NCBI RefSeq assembly: GCF_014333615.1
Contig: NZ_JACSCY010000007.1
Span: forward strand, 151,570 to 215,569
Reading direction: 5' to 3'
From: Hymenobacter citatus
GTDB taxonomy: Bacteria; Bacteroidota; Bacteroidia; Cytophagales; Hymenobacteraceae
DNA: 64,000 bases
The translations under genes were made by a program, and so were the position numbers. Position 1 is the stretch's first letter. Each line of letters opens with the position of its first letter. Shown piece by piece: positions 1 to 7,995 of this stretch. A model generated the notes under the pieces. That model saw nothing but the letters and a program-made list of their open reading frames with translations. It searched no databases and was not told the DNA's origin.

Positions 1-186
1 GCGGAGAGTCGAGCCGATTTCACCCATAAGTGCAAGGTAGCTGCGAAGGAAGCCGAAGAAACAGAGTATTGGTTGTTGCTCTGTCATCATTCCGTTGGCT
101 ACGGCGATACAAACGAACTGAGAGCAAAGCTGTTGAGTATTCGCAAGGTTCTCTCAAAAATCATTTCTTCTTCCCGCGCTGTTTAA
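1..186 (+). CDS. Four-helix bundle protein (S23/IVP family), C-terminal part
   Basis: The reading frame is open from the first base to a TAA at 184-186 and has no start in the window, so the gene is cut by the left edge. The visible 61 residues contain ESRADFTHKCKVAAKEAEE followed by a helix with TEYWLLL and a terminal helix LRAKLLSIRKVLSKII. This pattern is typical of the C-terminal half of the roughly 120-residue four-helix-bundle family first described from 23S rRNA intervening sequences. The cellular role of the family is unknown. The family assignment is by motif recognition only. Confidence 0.75.
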   Translation, partial: AESRADFTHKCKVAAKEAEETEYWLLLCHHSVGYGDTNELRAKLLSIRKVLSKIISSSRAV

Positions 187-218
187 AATACAAAAGGATA
201 TGTGTTGCCAACAAGTAG

Positions 219-283
219 CACATCAATAATCAGCATATCAGCCATTAGCATATCAACACATCATCAATCAGCACATCAACCAA
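219..283. repeat. Low-complexity degenerate CATCA/CATATCA repeats
   Basis: The spacer between the four-helix-bundle gene and riboflavin synthase consists of degenerate iterations of CACATCA, CATATCA and AATCAGCA right up to the GTG start. No promoter motif is obvious in it. The repetition looks like slippage-prone filler, but it occupies the 5' leader of the downstream gene. Confidence 0.5.
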
Positions 284-284
284 C

Positions 285-875
285 GTGTTTACCGGAATCA
301 TAGAAGCCCTGGGCACTATCGCCGCCGTACGGCGCGACGCCTCCAACATTCACTTTACGGTTGAATCGCCCTTCGCCGGCGAGTTGCAAATCGACCAGAG
401 CGTGGCCCACGACGGCGTGTGCCTGACGGTGGTGGCCGTGGATGCCGCGGCCGGCACGCACACCGTAACGGCCATCGACGAGACGCTGCAAAAAACCAAC
501 CTGGCCAACTGGCAGCCTGGCCGCCGCGTGAACCTGGAGCGCTGCCTCTCCGCCAACGGCCGCTTCGACGGCCATATCGTGCAGGGCCACGTGGACCTCA
601 CGGCCGAGTGCGAGTCGGTGGAGGACCAGAACGGCTCTTGGCGCTACCGCTTCCGTCACGCGCCCGGACCCGGCCGCGTGACGGTCGAAAAGGGCTCCAT
701 CTGCATCAACGGCACCAGCCTCACGTGCTTCGACTCGACCGACGACGGCTTTTCGGTGGCCATCATTCCCTACACCTACGAGCATACCACCTTCCAGGAC
801 CTGCGCCCCGGCGACCGGGTGAATCTGGAATTTGATATTGTGGGCAAGTACGTGGCGAAGTTGCTGGGGCGATAA
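285..875 (+). CDS. ribE: Riboflavin synthase, alpha subunit
   Basis: Catalyses the dismutation of two 6,7-dimethyl-8-ribityllumazine molecules to riboflavin and a pyrimidinedione, the last step of riboflavin synthesis in the cytoplasm. The 196-residue protein has the two internally similar lumazine-binding barrels of the family. The N-terminal MFTGI signature fixes the GTG at 285 as start. HDGVCLTVV and GHVDLTA lie in the first barrel, INGTSLTC in the second, and the C-terminal helix region (GKYVAKLL) follows. Length is normal for the family. No FMN riboswitch is visible upstream, and no other riboflavin gene is adjacent. It converges on the GH92 gene and shares a bidirectional terminator with it. 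Confidence 0.95.
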   Translation: MFTGIIEALGTIAAVRRDASNIHFTVESPFAGELQIDQSVAHDGVCLTVVAVDAAAGTHTVTAIDETLQKTNLANWQPGRRVNLERCLSANGRFDGHIVQGHVDLTAECESVEDQNGSWRYRFRHAPGPGRVTVEKGSICINGTSLTCFDSTDDGFSVAIIPYTYEHTTFQDLRPGDRVNLEFDIVGKYVAKLLGR

Positions 876-880
876 AAACA

Positions 881-912
881 CGACGCCTACCCTCTGCGGA
901 GGGTAGGCGTCG
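881..912. terminator. Bidirectional hairpin between ribE and GH92 gene
   Basis: A perfect 14-bp GC-rich stem (CGACGCCTACCCTC and its complement) closes a TGCG tetraloop a few bases after the ribE stop. The next gene converges on it, so it probably ends both transcripts. T-tracts are weak. Confidence 0.7.
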
Positions 913-948
913 GTTGGTTGTACAACGAATGCGAGGGTAGTAAAACCC

Positions 949-3324
949 TTACTGCGCCGACGGCGGCGGAGTTTTGGTGCCCCAGGTTGTGTTAGGCTGG
1001 CTTCCCATCGTGAACACCAGCGTGCCACCCTGCATCAGTTCGTCGCGGTAGAGCCAGCAGTTGTTGAGCGGCTTGCCGTTCATGGTGGCCGACTGCACGT
1101 ACACGTTTTCCTTGGAAGTGTTCTTGGCCTCGATGATCAGCTTTTTCTGATTGCCCAGTTGAATGGTGGCCTTGCTGAAGAGGGGGCTACCCAGCTGCAC
1201 GATGGGGCGGGCATCGGTGAAGCCCTTCACATCGAACAAGCCCAGGGCCGTGATAACGTACCACGAGCCCAACTGGCCCTGGTCCTCGTCTTGCCCGTAG
1301 CCGTAGCCGTGGATGGGCTCGGTGCCGTAGAAATCGTCGCAGATCTGGCGGGTCCACTTCTGGGTGAGCCAGGGCTTGCCCGAGAAGTTGAACAGCCAGC
1401 TGATGTGTAGGCAGGGCTGGTTGCCGTGGTTGTAGATGGCATTCACGCCGGCAAACGCGTCTATTTCCTTGCCGCCCCCAAAGTCCGTTTTGGCCGAGGC
1501 CGTGAAGATGCTGTCGAGGCGGTTGTTGAACTTCTCGCGGCCCATGGCGTCAATCAGGCCGGCGGGGTTTTGGGGCACGTAGAAGGTGTACTGCATGGCG
1601 TTGCCCTCCTGGAAGCCGCGCCACGGCTCGTAGGGCTTGAAATTGCTCACAAACGAGCCGTCGGCTAGCTTGGGCTGCATCAGCTTGTTCTGCGGGTTCA
1701 GAATTTTCTTCCAGCCATTGGAAAGCGTAATCAGGCGTTCGTAATCGTCCTTTTTACCCAAAGACTTCGCCATTTGGGCCGCTGCAAAGGCGCTGTAGCT
1801 GTACTCCAGCGTGTGCGAGTTGGCGAAATAAGCGCCCGTAGAATCGGTTTTATACCACTCGCCTTTGTACTCTTTGTATTCCTCCTTAAAGGGCACATAG
1901 CCGTACTGCGTGAAAGCTTTTACGTCCATTTTGCCCGAGCCGAAGGGGCGGTTGCGCCAGTTCAGTTCGTTGGCGCGCACGGCCTGGTAGGCCAGGTTCA
2001 CATCGTAGTTGCGGATGCCGGTTTGGTAGGCGGCGGCAATGGCTAGCCCCACAAAGTTGGTGCCTACCCCCGATACGTACTGGCTGTTGGCCATGCCGTC
2101 GCTAAACCAGCCCCGGTCGCGGTACACTTGCAGCTGGGTGTTCACGAAGCTGCCGTACCACTCGGGGTAGGACAGTGCCCAGAGTTGCGTGAGGTTCCAG
2201 TAGCCACCCCAAATGGCGTCCGTGTTGATGAACTCGGGCTTGGGGCCGCGGCCGGTGGTTACCAGCTTGCCCGTCTGGCCGGCGTGCTTGGGGTAGTCGC
2301 CGTTCACGTCGCTGGCAATGCCGCGCCCCAGCAGGGCGTGAAAGAGGCCAGTGTAGAACTTGGTCTTGTCCTGTTCGTTGGGTCCTTCTACGGCCAGTTT
2401 GCCCAGCTCGCGCTGCCACGTGGCCTGGGCGGCGGTGCGGGCCTGATCGAACGTCAGCGTGCGTGCTTCCGCTTGCAGGTTGGCTTTCGCATTGGCAATA
2501 GAGGTGTAGGACATCCCTACCTTCAACTCAACTTTTTCCTGCGCGGCGGTCTGGTAGTTCAGCACCAGGCCCGCACCTTTGCCGGTGGCTTCATTCTTCT
2601 TTCCCTGCGTGCCCGCGGCCGTGAAGGCCTCTACGCTTGCCGGTTTTTTGCTGATTTCGCCAAAGAAATACATGTTTACCTGGCCCTGTGGGTCGTAGGT
2701 TTTCACGTATTTGGGGTAGGTTTTCACGAAGCCCTCCACGTGCGTGGCGTCTACCATCCGGATGTTGGCATTGGTTACCTCGCCGCTCTCGCCCTGCGTG
2801 TTGCCGATGTCGAGGATGATGTGGGCCTGGTCGTTTTTGGGGAAGGTGTAGCGGTGGAAACCTACCCGCTTGGTGGCGGTCAGCTCGGCCGTGATGTTGT
2901 AATCATCGAGCAGAACCTTGTAGTAGCCCGGCTCGGCCACCTGGTTTTTGCGGTCGAAGCGGGAACGGTAGCCGCTGTCGGGTTTTTCCAGCTCGCCGGG
3001 CTGCACTTGTAGCTTGCCGGTGGTGGGCATGAAGCTCACGCCGCCTACCTGCCACTCGTGGAAGTGCACGAAGCCTTCGATAGAGTTTTGGCGGGTGTCG
3101 TAGCCCACGGCTTCCCAGCCCGACTTATTGCCGTAGTGGCCGTTGGTGGAAGGCGCTAGCTTGGCCATGCCGTAGGGCACGGCCGCCGGGGTGTAGAAAA
3201 ACCACCGGCTGTGCGCCGTGCCAATGTTGGGGTTCACGTACTTGAGCACGTTCTGCGCGCCGGCTTCGCTGAGCGTTAGCAGCAGAGCCAGGGGCAAAAC
3301 GCCGGTAGGGAAAGACAGTTTCAT
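949..3324 (-). CDS. GH92 family alpha-mannosidase, secreted
   Basis: Predicted exo-acting alpha-mannosidase removing terminal mannose from N-glycan or mannan-type glycans outside the cytoplasm. I chose the ATG at 3324 because it begins a clear signal peptide (MKLSFPTGVLPLALLLTLSEAGAQ region); a longer frame from 3363 would bury it. The mature protein opens with NPNIGTAHSRWFFYTP, the GH92 N-terminal sandwich. The catalytic-acid motif FQEGNAMQYTFYVPQN has E at about residue 573, and the QDEDQGQ loop has paired aspartates near 679 and 681, as expected for the Ca-dependent inverting mechanism. About 791 residues is normal. It belongs with the second GH92 gene, symporter, DeoR regulator and isomerase on the same strand. 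Linkage specificity cannot be read from sequence. Confidence 0.92.
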   Translation of the reverse strand: MKLSFPTGVLPLALLLTLSEAGAQNVLKYVNPNIGTAHSRWFFYTPAAVPYGMAKLAPSTNGHYGNKSGWEAVGYDTRQNSIEGFVHFHEWQVGGVSFMPTTGKLQVQPGELEKPDSGYRSRFDRKNQVAEPGYYKVLLDDYNITAELTATKRVGFHRYTFPKNDQAHIILDIGNTQGESGEVTNANIRMVDATHVEGFVKTYPKYVKTYDPQGQVNMYFFGEISKKPASVEAFTAAGTQGKKNEATGKGAGLVLNYQTAAQEKVELKVGMSYTSIANAKANLQAEARTLTFDQARTAAQATWQRELGKLAVEGPNEQDKTKFYTGLFHALLGRGIASDVNGDYPKHAGQTGKLVTTGRGPKPEFINTDAIWGGYWNLTQLWALSYPEWYGSFVNTQLQVYRDRGWFSDGMANSQYVSGVGTNFVGLAIAAAYQTGIRNYDVNLAYQAVRANELNWRNRPFGSGKMDVKAFTQYGYVPFKEEYKEYKGEWYKTDSTGAYFANSHTLEYSYSAFAAAQMAKSLGKKDDYERLITLSNGWKKILNPQNKLMQPKLADGSFVSNFKPYEPWRGFQEGNAMQYTFYVPQNPAGLIDAMGREKFNNRLDSIFTASAKTDFGGGKEIDAFAGVNAIYNHGNQPCLHISWLFNFSGKPWLTQKWTRQICDDFYGTEPIHGYGYGQDEDQGQLGSWYVITALGLFDVKGFTDARPIVQLGSPLFSKATIQLGNQKKLIIEAKNTSKENVYVQSATMNGKPLNNCWLYRDELMQGGTLVFTMGSQPNTTWGTKTPPPSAQ

Positions 3325-3360
3325 ATACAGGGTAGTGTTAATTTTTAAGAGTTGATCAAG

Positions 3361-3467
3361 CATGTCCTGCTTGATCTGGCGTCCGCTTGTCGAAGCATCT
3401 CGCGTGCTGATGTGAGATACTAATTAGAAGTCAGCACGCGAGATGCTTCGACAAGCTCAGCATGACT
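3361..3467. repeat. Intergenic palindrome, subfamily A (copy 1)
   Basis: Arms 3385-3410 and 3431-3456 form a perfect 26-bp stem (GCTTGTCGAAGCATCTCGCG and onward) with a 20-nt loop containing GATACTAATT. The same core and loop recur at 18565-18680. It lies between two genes on the minus strand (symporter stop at 3477 and GH92 start at 3324), so it is not simply a convergent-gene terminator. Confidence 0.85.
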
Positions 3468-3476
3468 GTCTATTTG

Positions 3477-4853
3477 CTACTGCCAGCTGCGCTCGATTTC
3501 TTCTAGGCTTCGGCCTTTGGTTTCGGGGACGGCCCGCCACACAAAGAAGAAGGTGAAGGCCGACAGCACCGCATAGAGCCCAAAGGCGCCGGCTAAGCCC
3601 GCAGTTTTCACCAGCGACAGAAACGTGTAGGAAATCAGCGTGCAGGCTATCCAGAGGGCCACCGTGGCCAGCGAGGCGGCCCGGCCGCGCACGGCGTTCG
3701 GGAAAATCTCGGTGATGACCACCCACACGCCCGGTCCCAGACCCACGGCAAAACAGGCCACGTAGAGCATAATCAGCCCTAGCAGCAGCGTGCCCGGTGC
3801 GTGCAGCTGCAAGGCTACCACCAGTGCGCCCAGCGCCAGCGCCATGCCCCCCGAGGCAAAAAGTAGCAGCGGCTTGCGCCCTACCCGGTCAATCACGAAC
3901 AGGGCCACCACAGTGCCCGCGAAGTTGATGCCCCCGATAAGGGCATTAGCCCCAATGGCCGACGAGGCGCTTTGCCCGTTGTACTCGGTGAAAATGATGG
4001 AGCCGTAGTAGAGAATAGTGTTGATGCCCGTGATTTGCTGCAACACGGCCAGCACCACCGCAATCCGTAGCGGCTGGCGCAAGCGCGGCTGATACAGATT
4101 GGCATCTTCGCCGCGCTCGGCCACCAGGGCCGCCTGAATTTCCTCGGCTTCGGCTGCCGCGGCAGCCGGGCCGTTGAGGCGGGTGAGCGTACCCAGGGCT
4201 TCGGCCTCGCGGCCCCTACCCAGCAACCAGCGCGGGCTCTCGGGCACCAGCAGCAGCGTGAGCATAAACAGCAACGAAGGCGCCGCCGCCGACGCGAACA
4301 TCCAGCGCCACGACGCCAACCCTAAATCGGCCAGGTAGTAGCTGGCCACGTAGGCCAGCAGAATACCCGTCACAATGGCCAACTGATTCAGCGTCACCAG
4401 CTTGCCGCGAATGCGGGCCGGGGCAATTTCGGCTATGTAGAGCGGCACGAGCAAGGAGGCTACCCCAATGGCGAGGCCGCCCGCCAGCCGTGCCACCACA
4501 AACTCGGTGAGCGTGCGCGGCACCGCCGCCGCCAGCGCCGAAAGCGTGAACAGCATGGCGGCCCCAAACAGCAAACGACGACGGCCGTAGCGGTCGGTGA
4601 GCCAGCCGGCTACGGCAGCACCAGCCACTGCCCCAAACAGGATGGCGCTGGCCGCCAGCTCGGTTTGCGCGTCGGTCAAGCCAAAGTCCTTCTTCAAAAA
4701 GACCAGCGCACCGTTAATGATGGCCGTATCGAAACCAAACAGCAGGCCACCCAATGCCGCTACGGTGGCAATCAGGTACACGTAGCCGGCACTACCAGTT
4801 GGACCATCAGCAGCGTGACGAGGGGTAGGGCCTGGGGCAGCGGGTGTAAGCAT
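3477..4853 (-). CDS. Sugar porter family MFS symporter
   Basis: Predicted inner-membrane sugar:H+ symporter of the XylE/GalP/GLUT family with 12 membrane helices in 458 residues. Family signatures are visible: GFDTAIINGAL in helix 1, DRYGRRRLLFGA between helices 2 and 3, PESPRWLLGRGR at the end of helix 6, QQITGINTILYYGSIIF in helix 7, and PETKGRSLEEIE at the C-terminus. Upstream of the GH92 gene and downstream of a DeoR regulator, it is a good candidate for importing the mannose released by the mannosidases. Substrate is inferred from context only; xylose, galactose or fructose cannot be excluded. Confidence 0.9.
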   Translation of the reverse strand: MLTPAAPGPTPRHAADGPTGSAGYVYLIATVAALGGLLFGFDTAIINGALVFLKKDFGLTDAQTELAASAILFGAVAGAAVAGWLTDRYGRRRLLFGAAMLFTLSALAAAVPRTLTEFVVARLAGGLAIGVASLLVPLYIAEIAPARIRGKLVTLNQLAIVTGILLAYVASYYLADLGLASWRWMFASAAAPSLLFMLTLLLVPESPRWLLGRGREAEALGTLTRLNGPAAAAAEAEEIQAALVAERGEDANLYQPRLRQPLRIAVVLAVLQQITGINTILYYGSIIFTEYNGQSASSAIGANALIGGINFAGTVVALFVIDRVGRKPLLLFASGGMALALGALVVALQLHAPGTLLLGLIMLYVACFAVGLGPGVWVVITEIFPNAVRGRAASLATVALWIACTLISYTFLSLVKTAGLAGAFGLYAVLSAFTFFFVWRAVPETKGRSLEEIERSWQ

Positions 4854-4986
4854 CAGAAGGTGGGTAGGTTAGGGTAAGAATCAGAAGGAAGCGGCGCTTT
4901 GCCGATAAGGAGAAGTATTCGTAAAGGCCACCTGTTTTTCTAGGCGGGTGTCACACAATTCAGGTCATTTATAGAGACGAGGTGCC

Positions 4987-5787
4987 TCATACCAGCATCA
5001 CGTCGATGCCCAGGGCACGGAAAGGAGCTACTTGGGCCTCCGTCGCGCCGGTATCGGTGATGATTTGGTGCACATCGGTAGCCGGGCAGATCAGCGACGT
5101 GGCTACCGTGCCGAGCTTGGTGTGGTCGGCCACTACAATGCAGCGTTTGGCCTGGCGCACCATCACCTGAATTACGGCGGCTTCTTCGGGGTGCAGAGAA
5201 GTCAGTCCCTTCTGGGCATCGATGCCATTGACGCCGATAAAGAGCTTATCCACAAAGAATTGGCTGAGTGCCTGCACCGTGGCTGGCCCTACCACCGAAA
5301 ACCAGCTGCCCGTCAGGAAACCGCCCGTCACGAACACGCGCACGTCGTCGCGGTGGCTGAGCTCCATGGCCACATTCACAGTATTGGTAATGACCGTCAC
5401 GTTGGACCCCGGCCGTAGGCTGCGCGTTACCTGCGTGGTGGTGGTGCCGGCCGTAAGGGAAATCATTTCGCCAGTCTGGATAAGGCCCGCGGCGGCCAGT
5501 CCAATGCGGCGCTTTTCGGAGAGGTTGCGGTCTATTTGCTCGTGAAAGCTTGAGTTATAACGAAACGGCTCGTAGAGCAGGGGCTCCCGGGGCACTGCGC
5601 CACCGTGGGTGCGGCGCAGCCACCCCTGCTGCTCCAGCTCTGTCAGGTCGCGACGGATGGTAGCCACGGATACACCAAACTCGGCGGCCAGCTCCTCCAC
5701 GGCTACGGTGCCGGTGTGCAGAAGCTTTTCAACAATAGTTTGGGCGCGGGTGGTGGCGGCGTTATCGGAGGTCAGTAAATCAGACAC
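4987..5787 (-). CDS. DeoR/GlpR-type sugar-responsive transcriptional regulator
   Basis: 266 residues, typical DeoR length. The N-terminal winged helix-turn-helix includes VAVEELAAEFGVSVATIRRD at about residues 28-47 and the wing LRRTHGGAVP. The C-terminal DeoRC sensor domain, which binds phosphosugars in characterised members, has LTAGTTTTQ, ITNTVNVA, FVTGG and VVADHTKLG. Start is GTG at 5787. It is followed by the sugar porter and GH92 genes and preceded by the isomerase, so it probably controls this mannose locus in response to a phosphorylated sugar. Whether it represses or activates is not shown. Confidence 0.9.
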   Translation of the reverse strand: MSDLLTSDNAATTRAQTIVEKLLHTGTVAVEELAAEFGVSVATIRRDLTELEQQGWLRRTHGGAVPREPLLYEPFRYNSSFHEQIDRNLSEKRRIGLAAAGLIQTGEMISLTAGTTTTQVTRSLRPGSNVTVITNTVNVAMELSHRDDVRVFVTGGFLTGSWFSVVGPATVQALSQFFVDKLFIGVNGIDAQKGLTSLHPEEAAVIQVMVRQAKRCIVVADHTKLGTVATSLICPATDVHQIITDTGATEAQVAPFRALGIDVMLV

Positions 5788-5898
5788 GATGAAATGGTGA
5801 AGTGGTGAAAAGTGAAGTTATGAATGTAGGGGATTCACATTTCACGGTTTCTTGCCTATGGGGGCCGGAGGCGTCTGCCGGCCCGACGTAGGCGCCCG

Positions 5899-5993
5899 AC
5901 CGGTATCGTTGCTATATGCCTGCGTCGCTTGTTTCTCGATCTACTAGCAAGGGCGTGTAAACGGTAGCACGAAGCTCGTGCAACGATACCGGT
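5899..5993. repeat. Inverted repeat with 14-bp perfect arms
   Basis: ACCGGTATCGTTGC at 5899-5912 is exactly complementary to 5980-5993, enclosing 67 nt. It lies between the isomerase stop and the regulator start on the minus strand. Its sequence differs from the two palindrome subfamilies elsewhere in the window. A terminator for the isomerase transcript or a site for the adjacent regulator are both possible. Confidence 0.5.
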
Positions 5994-6033
5994 CCGACGC
6001 CGCAAGCATCGAACCGGCTGGCGGGTGCTCTCA

Positions 6034-7803
6034 CTAGGTTCGCACGTAGGCTTTCAGGGTAGCACACTCTGTCCCGACGGCTGCGCCGTAGGGCCGAATG
6101 GTGTAGGCGCCTACGGCAGCGGGCACGATAAACGTCTCGGCGTAGTGTACCACAAAGGGCTCGAAGGCGCCATCGGGGCTTTCTACAATAGCTTCGGCGC
6201 CCTCTACCAAGTTGAGCACCTGCACGCCGCCGTGGGTGTGGTGGGGCACAACATCCGTAAACCAGTGGCGGCGCGTCTCAATGAATTCGCGCTCGTGCAG
6301 GCCGGTGCGCTCCTCCCGCCAGCCGGGGCCACTGGCTACGGGCTCCAAGTGGTTTACCAGGTTCTGCTCTACCCACGTGGTAGTGCGGTCGGGTTGGATG
6401 TTGGCCGCGCCGTGGGTGAGGTGGATGGGTCGGGGGCGACCATCGAGGCCCAGTCGGTCCCAATCCCAGAGCTTGAAGGTGAAGATGTAGGGCGTGGCCG
6501 AAATTTCCAGCACCATGCTGCCCGCACCCGAACAGTGGATCGTGCCCGCCGGAATCAGGAAGTGGTCGTGCTTGCGGGCCGGAAACTCGTTGACGTACTC
6601 CGTGGCCGGAAAGGGTGCGGCGGGGTCGTCCTGGGCGCGCTGCAAATCGGCCAGCATGGCGGGAAAATCAGCGTTTTCCTTCATGCCCAGGTATACCACA
6701 GCATCTGGCTCGGCGTCCAGCATGTAGTAGCTTTCGTCCTGCGTATAGGCCAGGCCGAACTTGTCGAAAGCGTACTCCGTGAGCGGGTGTACTTGCAGCG
6801 AGAGGTTGCCGCCGCCCATGGTATCGAGAAAGTCGAAGCGGATGGGAAACTCGGTGCCGAAGCGTCCGTGCACTGCCTCGCCCAGCAGCTCGCGAGGGTG
6901 GGCAAACACCAGGTTGATGCTCGGGATTTCCACGCGCGCCTCGCCAAAGCCCAGCAGCAGCGAGTTTTCCTCGGGCACGCAGTCGAAGCCCCAGGCGTAG
7001 TTGGGCGGACCGTCGGGCAGGTCGCATACCTCGCGCAGCCACTGCCCGCCCCACACCCCAGGGTCAAAAAACGGCACCACCCGGAACGGCCGCCGCACGG
7101 CGGCCGCTAGTCCGGCTTGGAGGTCGGCGCCCGTAATGAGCTTGGGTAGGGTAGGGTCGTTGGTATCGAGTAGAAAATCGGCGCGGGGTAGAACTTGCTT
7201 TTTCAGGCGGTCAGCCGCACGCCAATCTACGAAATACGCCCGCTTGTACTTCAGGCTGGCTTTTTCGGTGAAGTTTTCGCTGCCCAGGTTGGCAATCTCG
7301 CCGCGCCGCTGACGCAGTTGAATCTCCCAGCGGGCCAGGTCAGCGTAGACTACAAGAGTAGGGGTAGGGCACACCAACGTAGCGCCAGTGCCTATAATTA
7401 CCACCAGTTTGCCCGCTGCCGAAGCCAGCGTCGCCTGCGCTTCCTGAAGCTTCGCCGGGGCAAAGAAGTCGGCCACCGTCAGCCCATTGAGTCGGCCGAA
7501 AACGGGGTCGTCGGTGAGCGGACCCGCCACCATGGCGTCGATGTCGGCGGGGGAGCGGTAGAGGTCGTCGGCTACCAGGCACTGCGTTGGCTGCAAGGCC
7601 TGTACGAGTTCTTGTTGGAGTTGCTTGAGGTCGGTACCAGGGTAGCATTCCACGGCCAGCACCAGAGGGTGGTCAGGGGGAGTGGCAGCTGCGGGTAGGG
7701 CGGCGCGCAATGCTTCAGCAATAGCAGGCCACCCGGCTTGGCAAGCCTGCGGCCTCGCGGCAACCGGCACAAAGGGAAATTTATCGTAAGTAGAAGAGCG
7801 CAT
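6034..7803 (-). CDS. Class I mannose-6-phosphate isomerase with extra N-terminal domain
   Basis: Interconverts mannose 6-phosphate and fructose 6-phosphate, feeding mannose into glycolysis. The ATG at 7803 gives 589 residues. The C-terminal cupin part (about 235-589) shows zinc ligands in LQVHP (Q337, H339), DESYYML (E357) and PAGTIHCSG (H423). The first 225 residues are not part of a standard isomerase of about 310-390 residues. LVLAVECYPGTDLKQL sits where a P-loop kinase Walker A would lie but lacks GK[ST], suggesting a degenerate uridine-kinase-like fold. It lies downstream of the second GH92 gene, with a palindromic site between. The isomerase call is firm; the N-terminal reading is an inference. 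Confidence 0.85.
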   Translation of the reverse strand: MRSSTYDKFPFVPVAARPQACQAGWPAIAEALRAALPAAATPPDHPLVLAVECYPGTDLKQLQQELVQALQPTQCLVADDLYRSPADIDAMVAGPLTDDPVFGRLNGLTVADFFAPAKLQEAQATLASAAGKLVVIIGTGATLVCPTPTLVVYADLARWEIQLRQRRGEIANLGSENFTEKASLKYKRAYFVDWRAADRLKKQVLPRADFLLDTNDPTLPKLITGADLQAGLAAAVRRPFRVVPFFDPGVWGGQWLREVCDLPDGPPNYAWGFDCVPEENSLLLGFGEARVEIPSINLVFAHPRELLGEAVHGRFGTEFPIRFDFLDTMGGGNLSLQVHPLTEYAFDKFGLAYTQDESYYMLDAEPDAVVYLGMKENADFPAMLADLQRAQDDPAAPFPATEYVNEFPARKHDHFLIPAGTIHCSGAGSMVLEISATPYIFTFKLWDWDRLGLDGRPRPIHLTHGAANIQPDRTTTWVEQNLVNHLEPVASGPGWREERTGLHEREFIETRRHWFTDVVPHHTHGGVQVLNLVEGAEAIVESPDGAFEPFVVHYAETFIVPAAVGAYTIRPYGAAVGTECATLKAYVRT

Positions 7804-7940
7804 AGAAAGGCAGCAACAGGGGTAGTATAGGCACCGCATCACACTTGTAAAGAGGGACGCGAAACTTGGTATCATCGCGTGCCGACGGCTGTTGTCGACC
7901 AGTTAGCGGTGAGTTTGTCGCTGCTATATTAAGAATAATA

Positions 7941-7965
7941 TGATCGTTTTGACAGTAAACGATCA
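7941..7965. promoter_or_regulatory. Palindromic operator-like site
   Basis: TGATCGTTT and AAACGATCA form a perfect 9-bp inverted repeat around a 7-nt spacer, 138 nt upstream of the isomerase ATG and just beyond the stop of the second GH92 gene. The size and symmetry suit a dimeric regulator. The stem is too AT-rich and lacks a T-tract for a convincing terminator. Confidence 0.4.
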
Positions 7966-7995
7966 AAATAACTTGCTCGATTTACTATATAACGC

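Noticed and set aside
187..284. FMN riboswitch upstream of riboflavin synthase
   Set aside because: The leader is short low-complexity CATCA repeats without the conserved FMN-aptamer blocks.
6025..7110. Long plus-strand open frame of 361 codons
   Set aside because: It lies wholly antisense to the isomerase gene, which has clear catalytic motifs. Long shadows are expected at this GC content.
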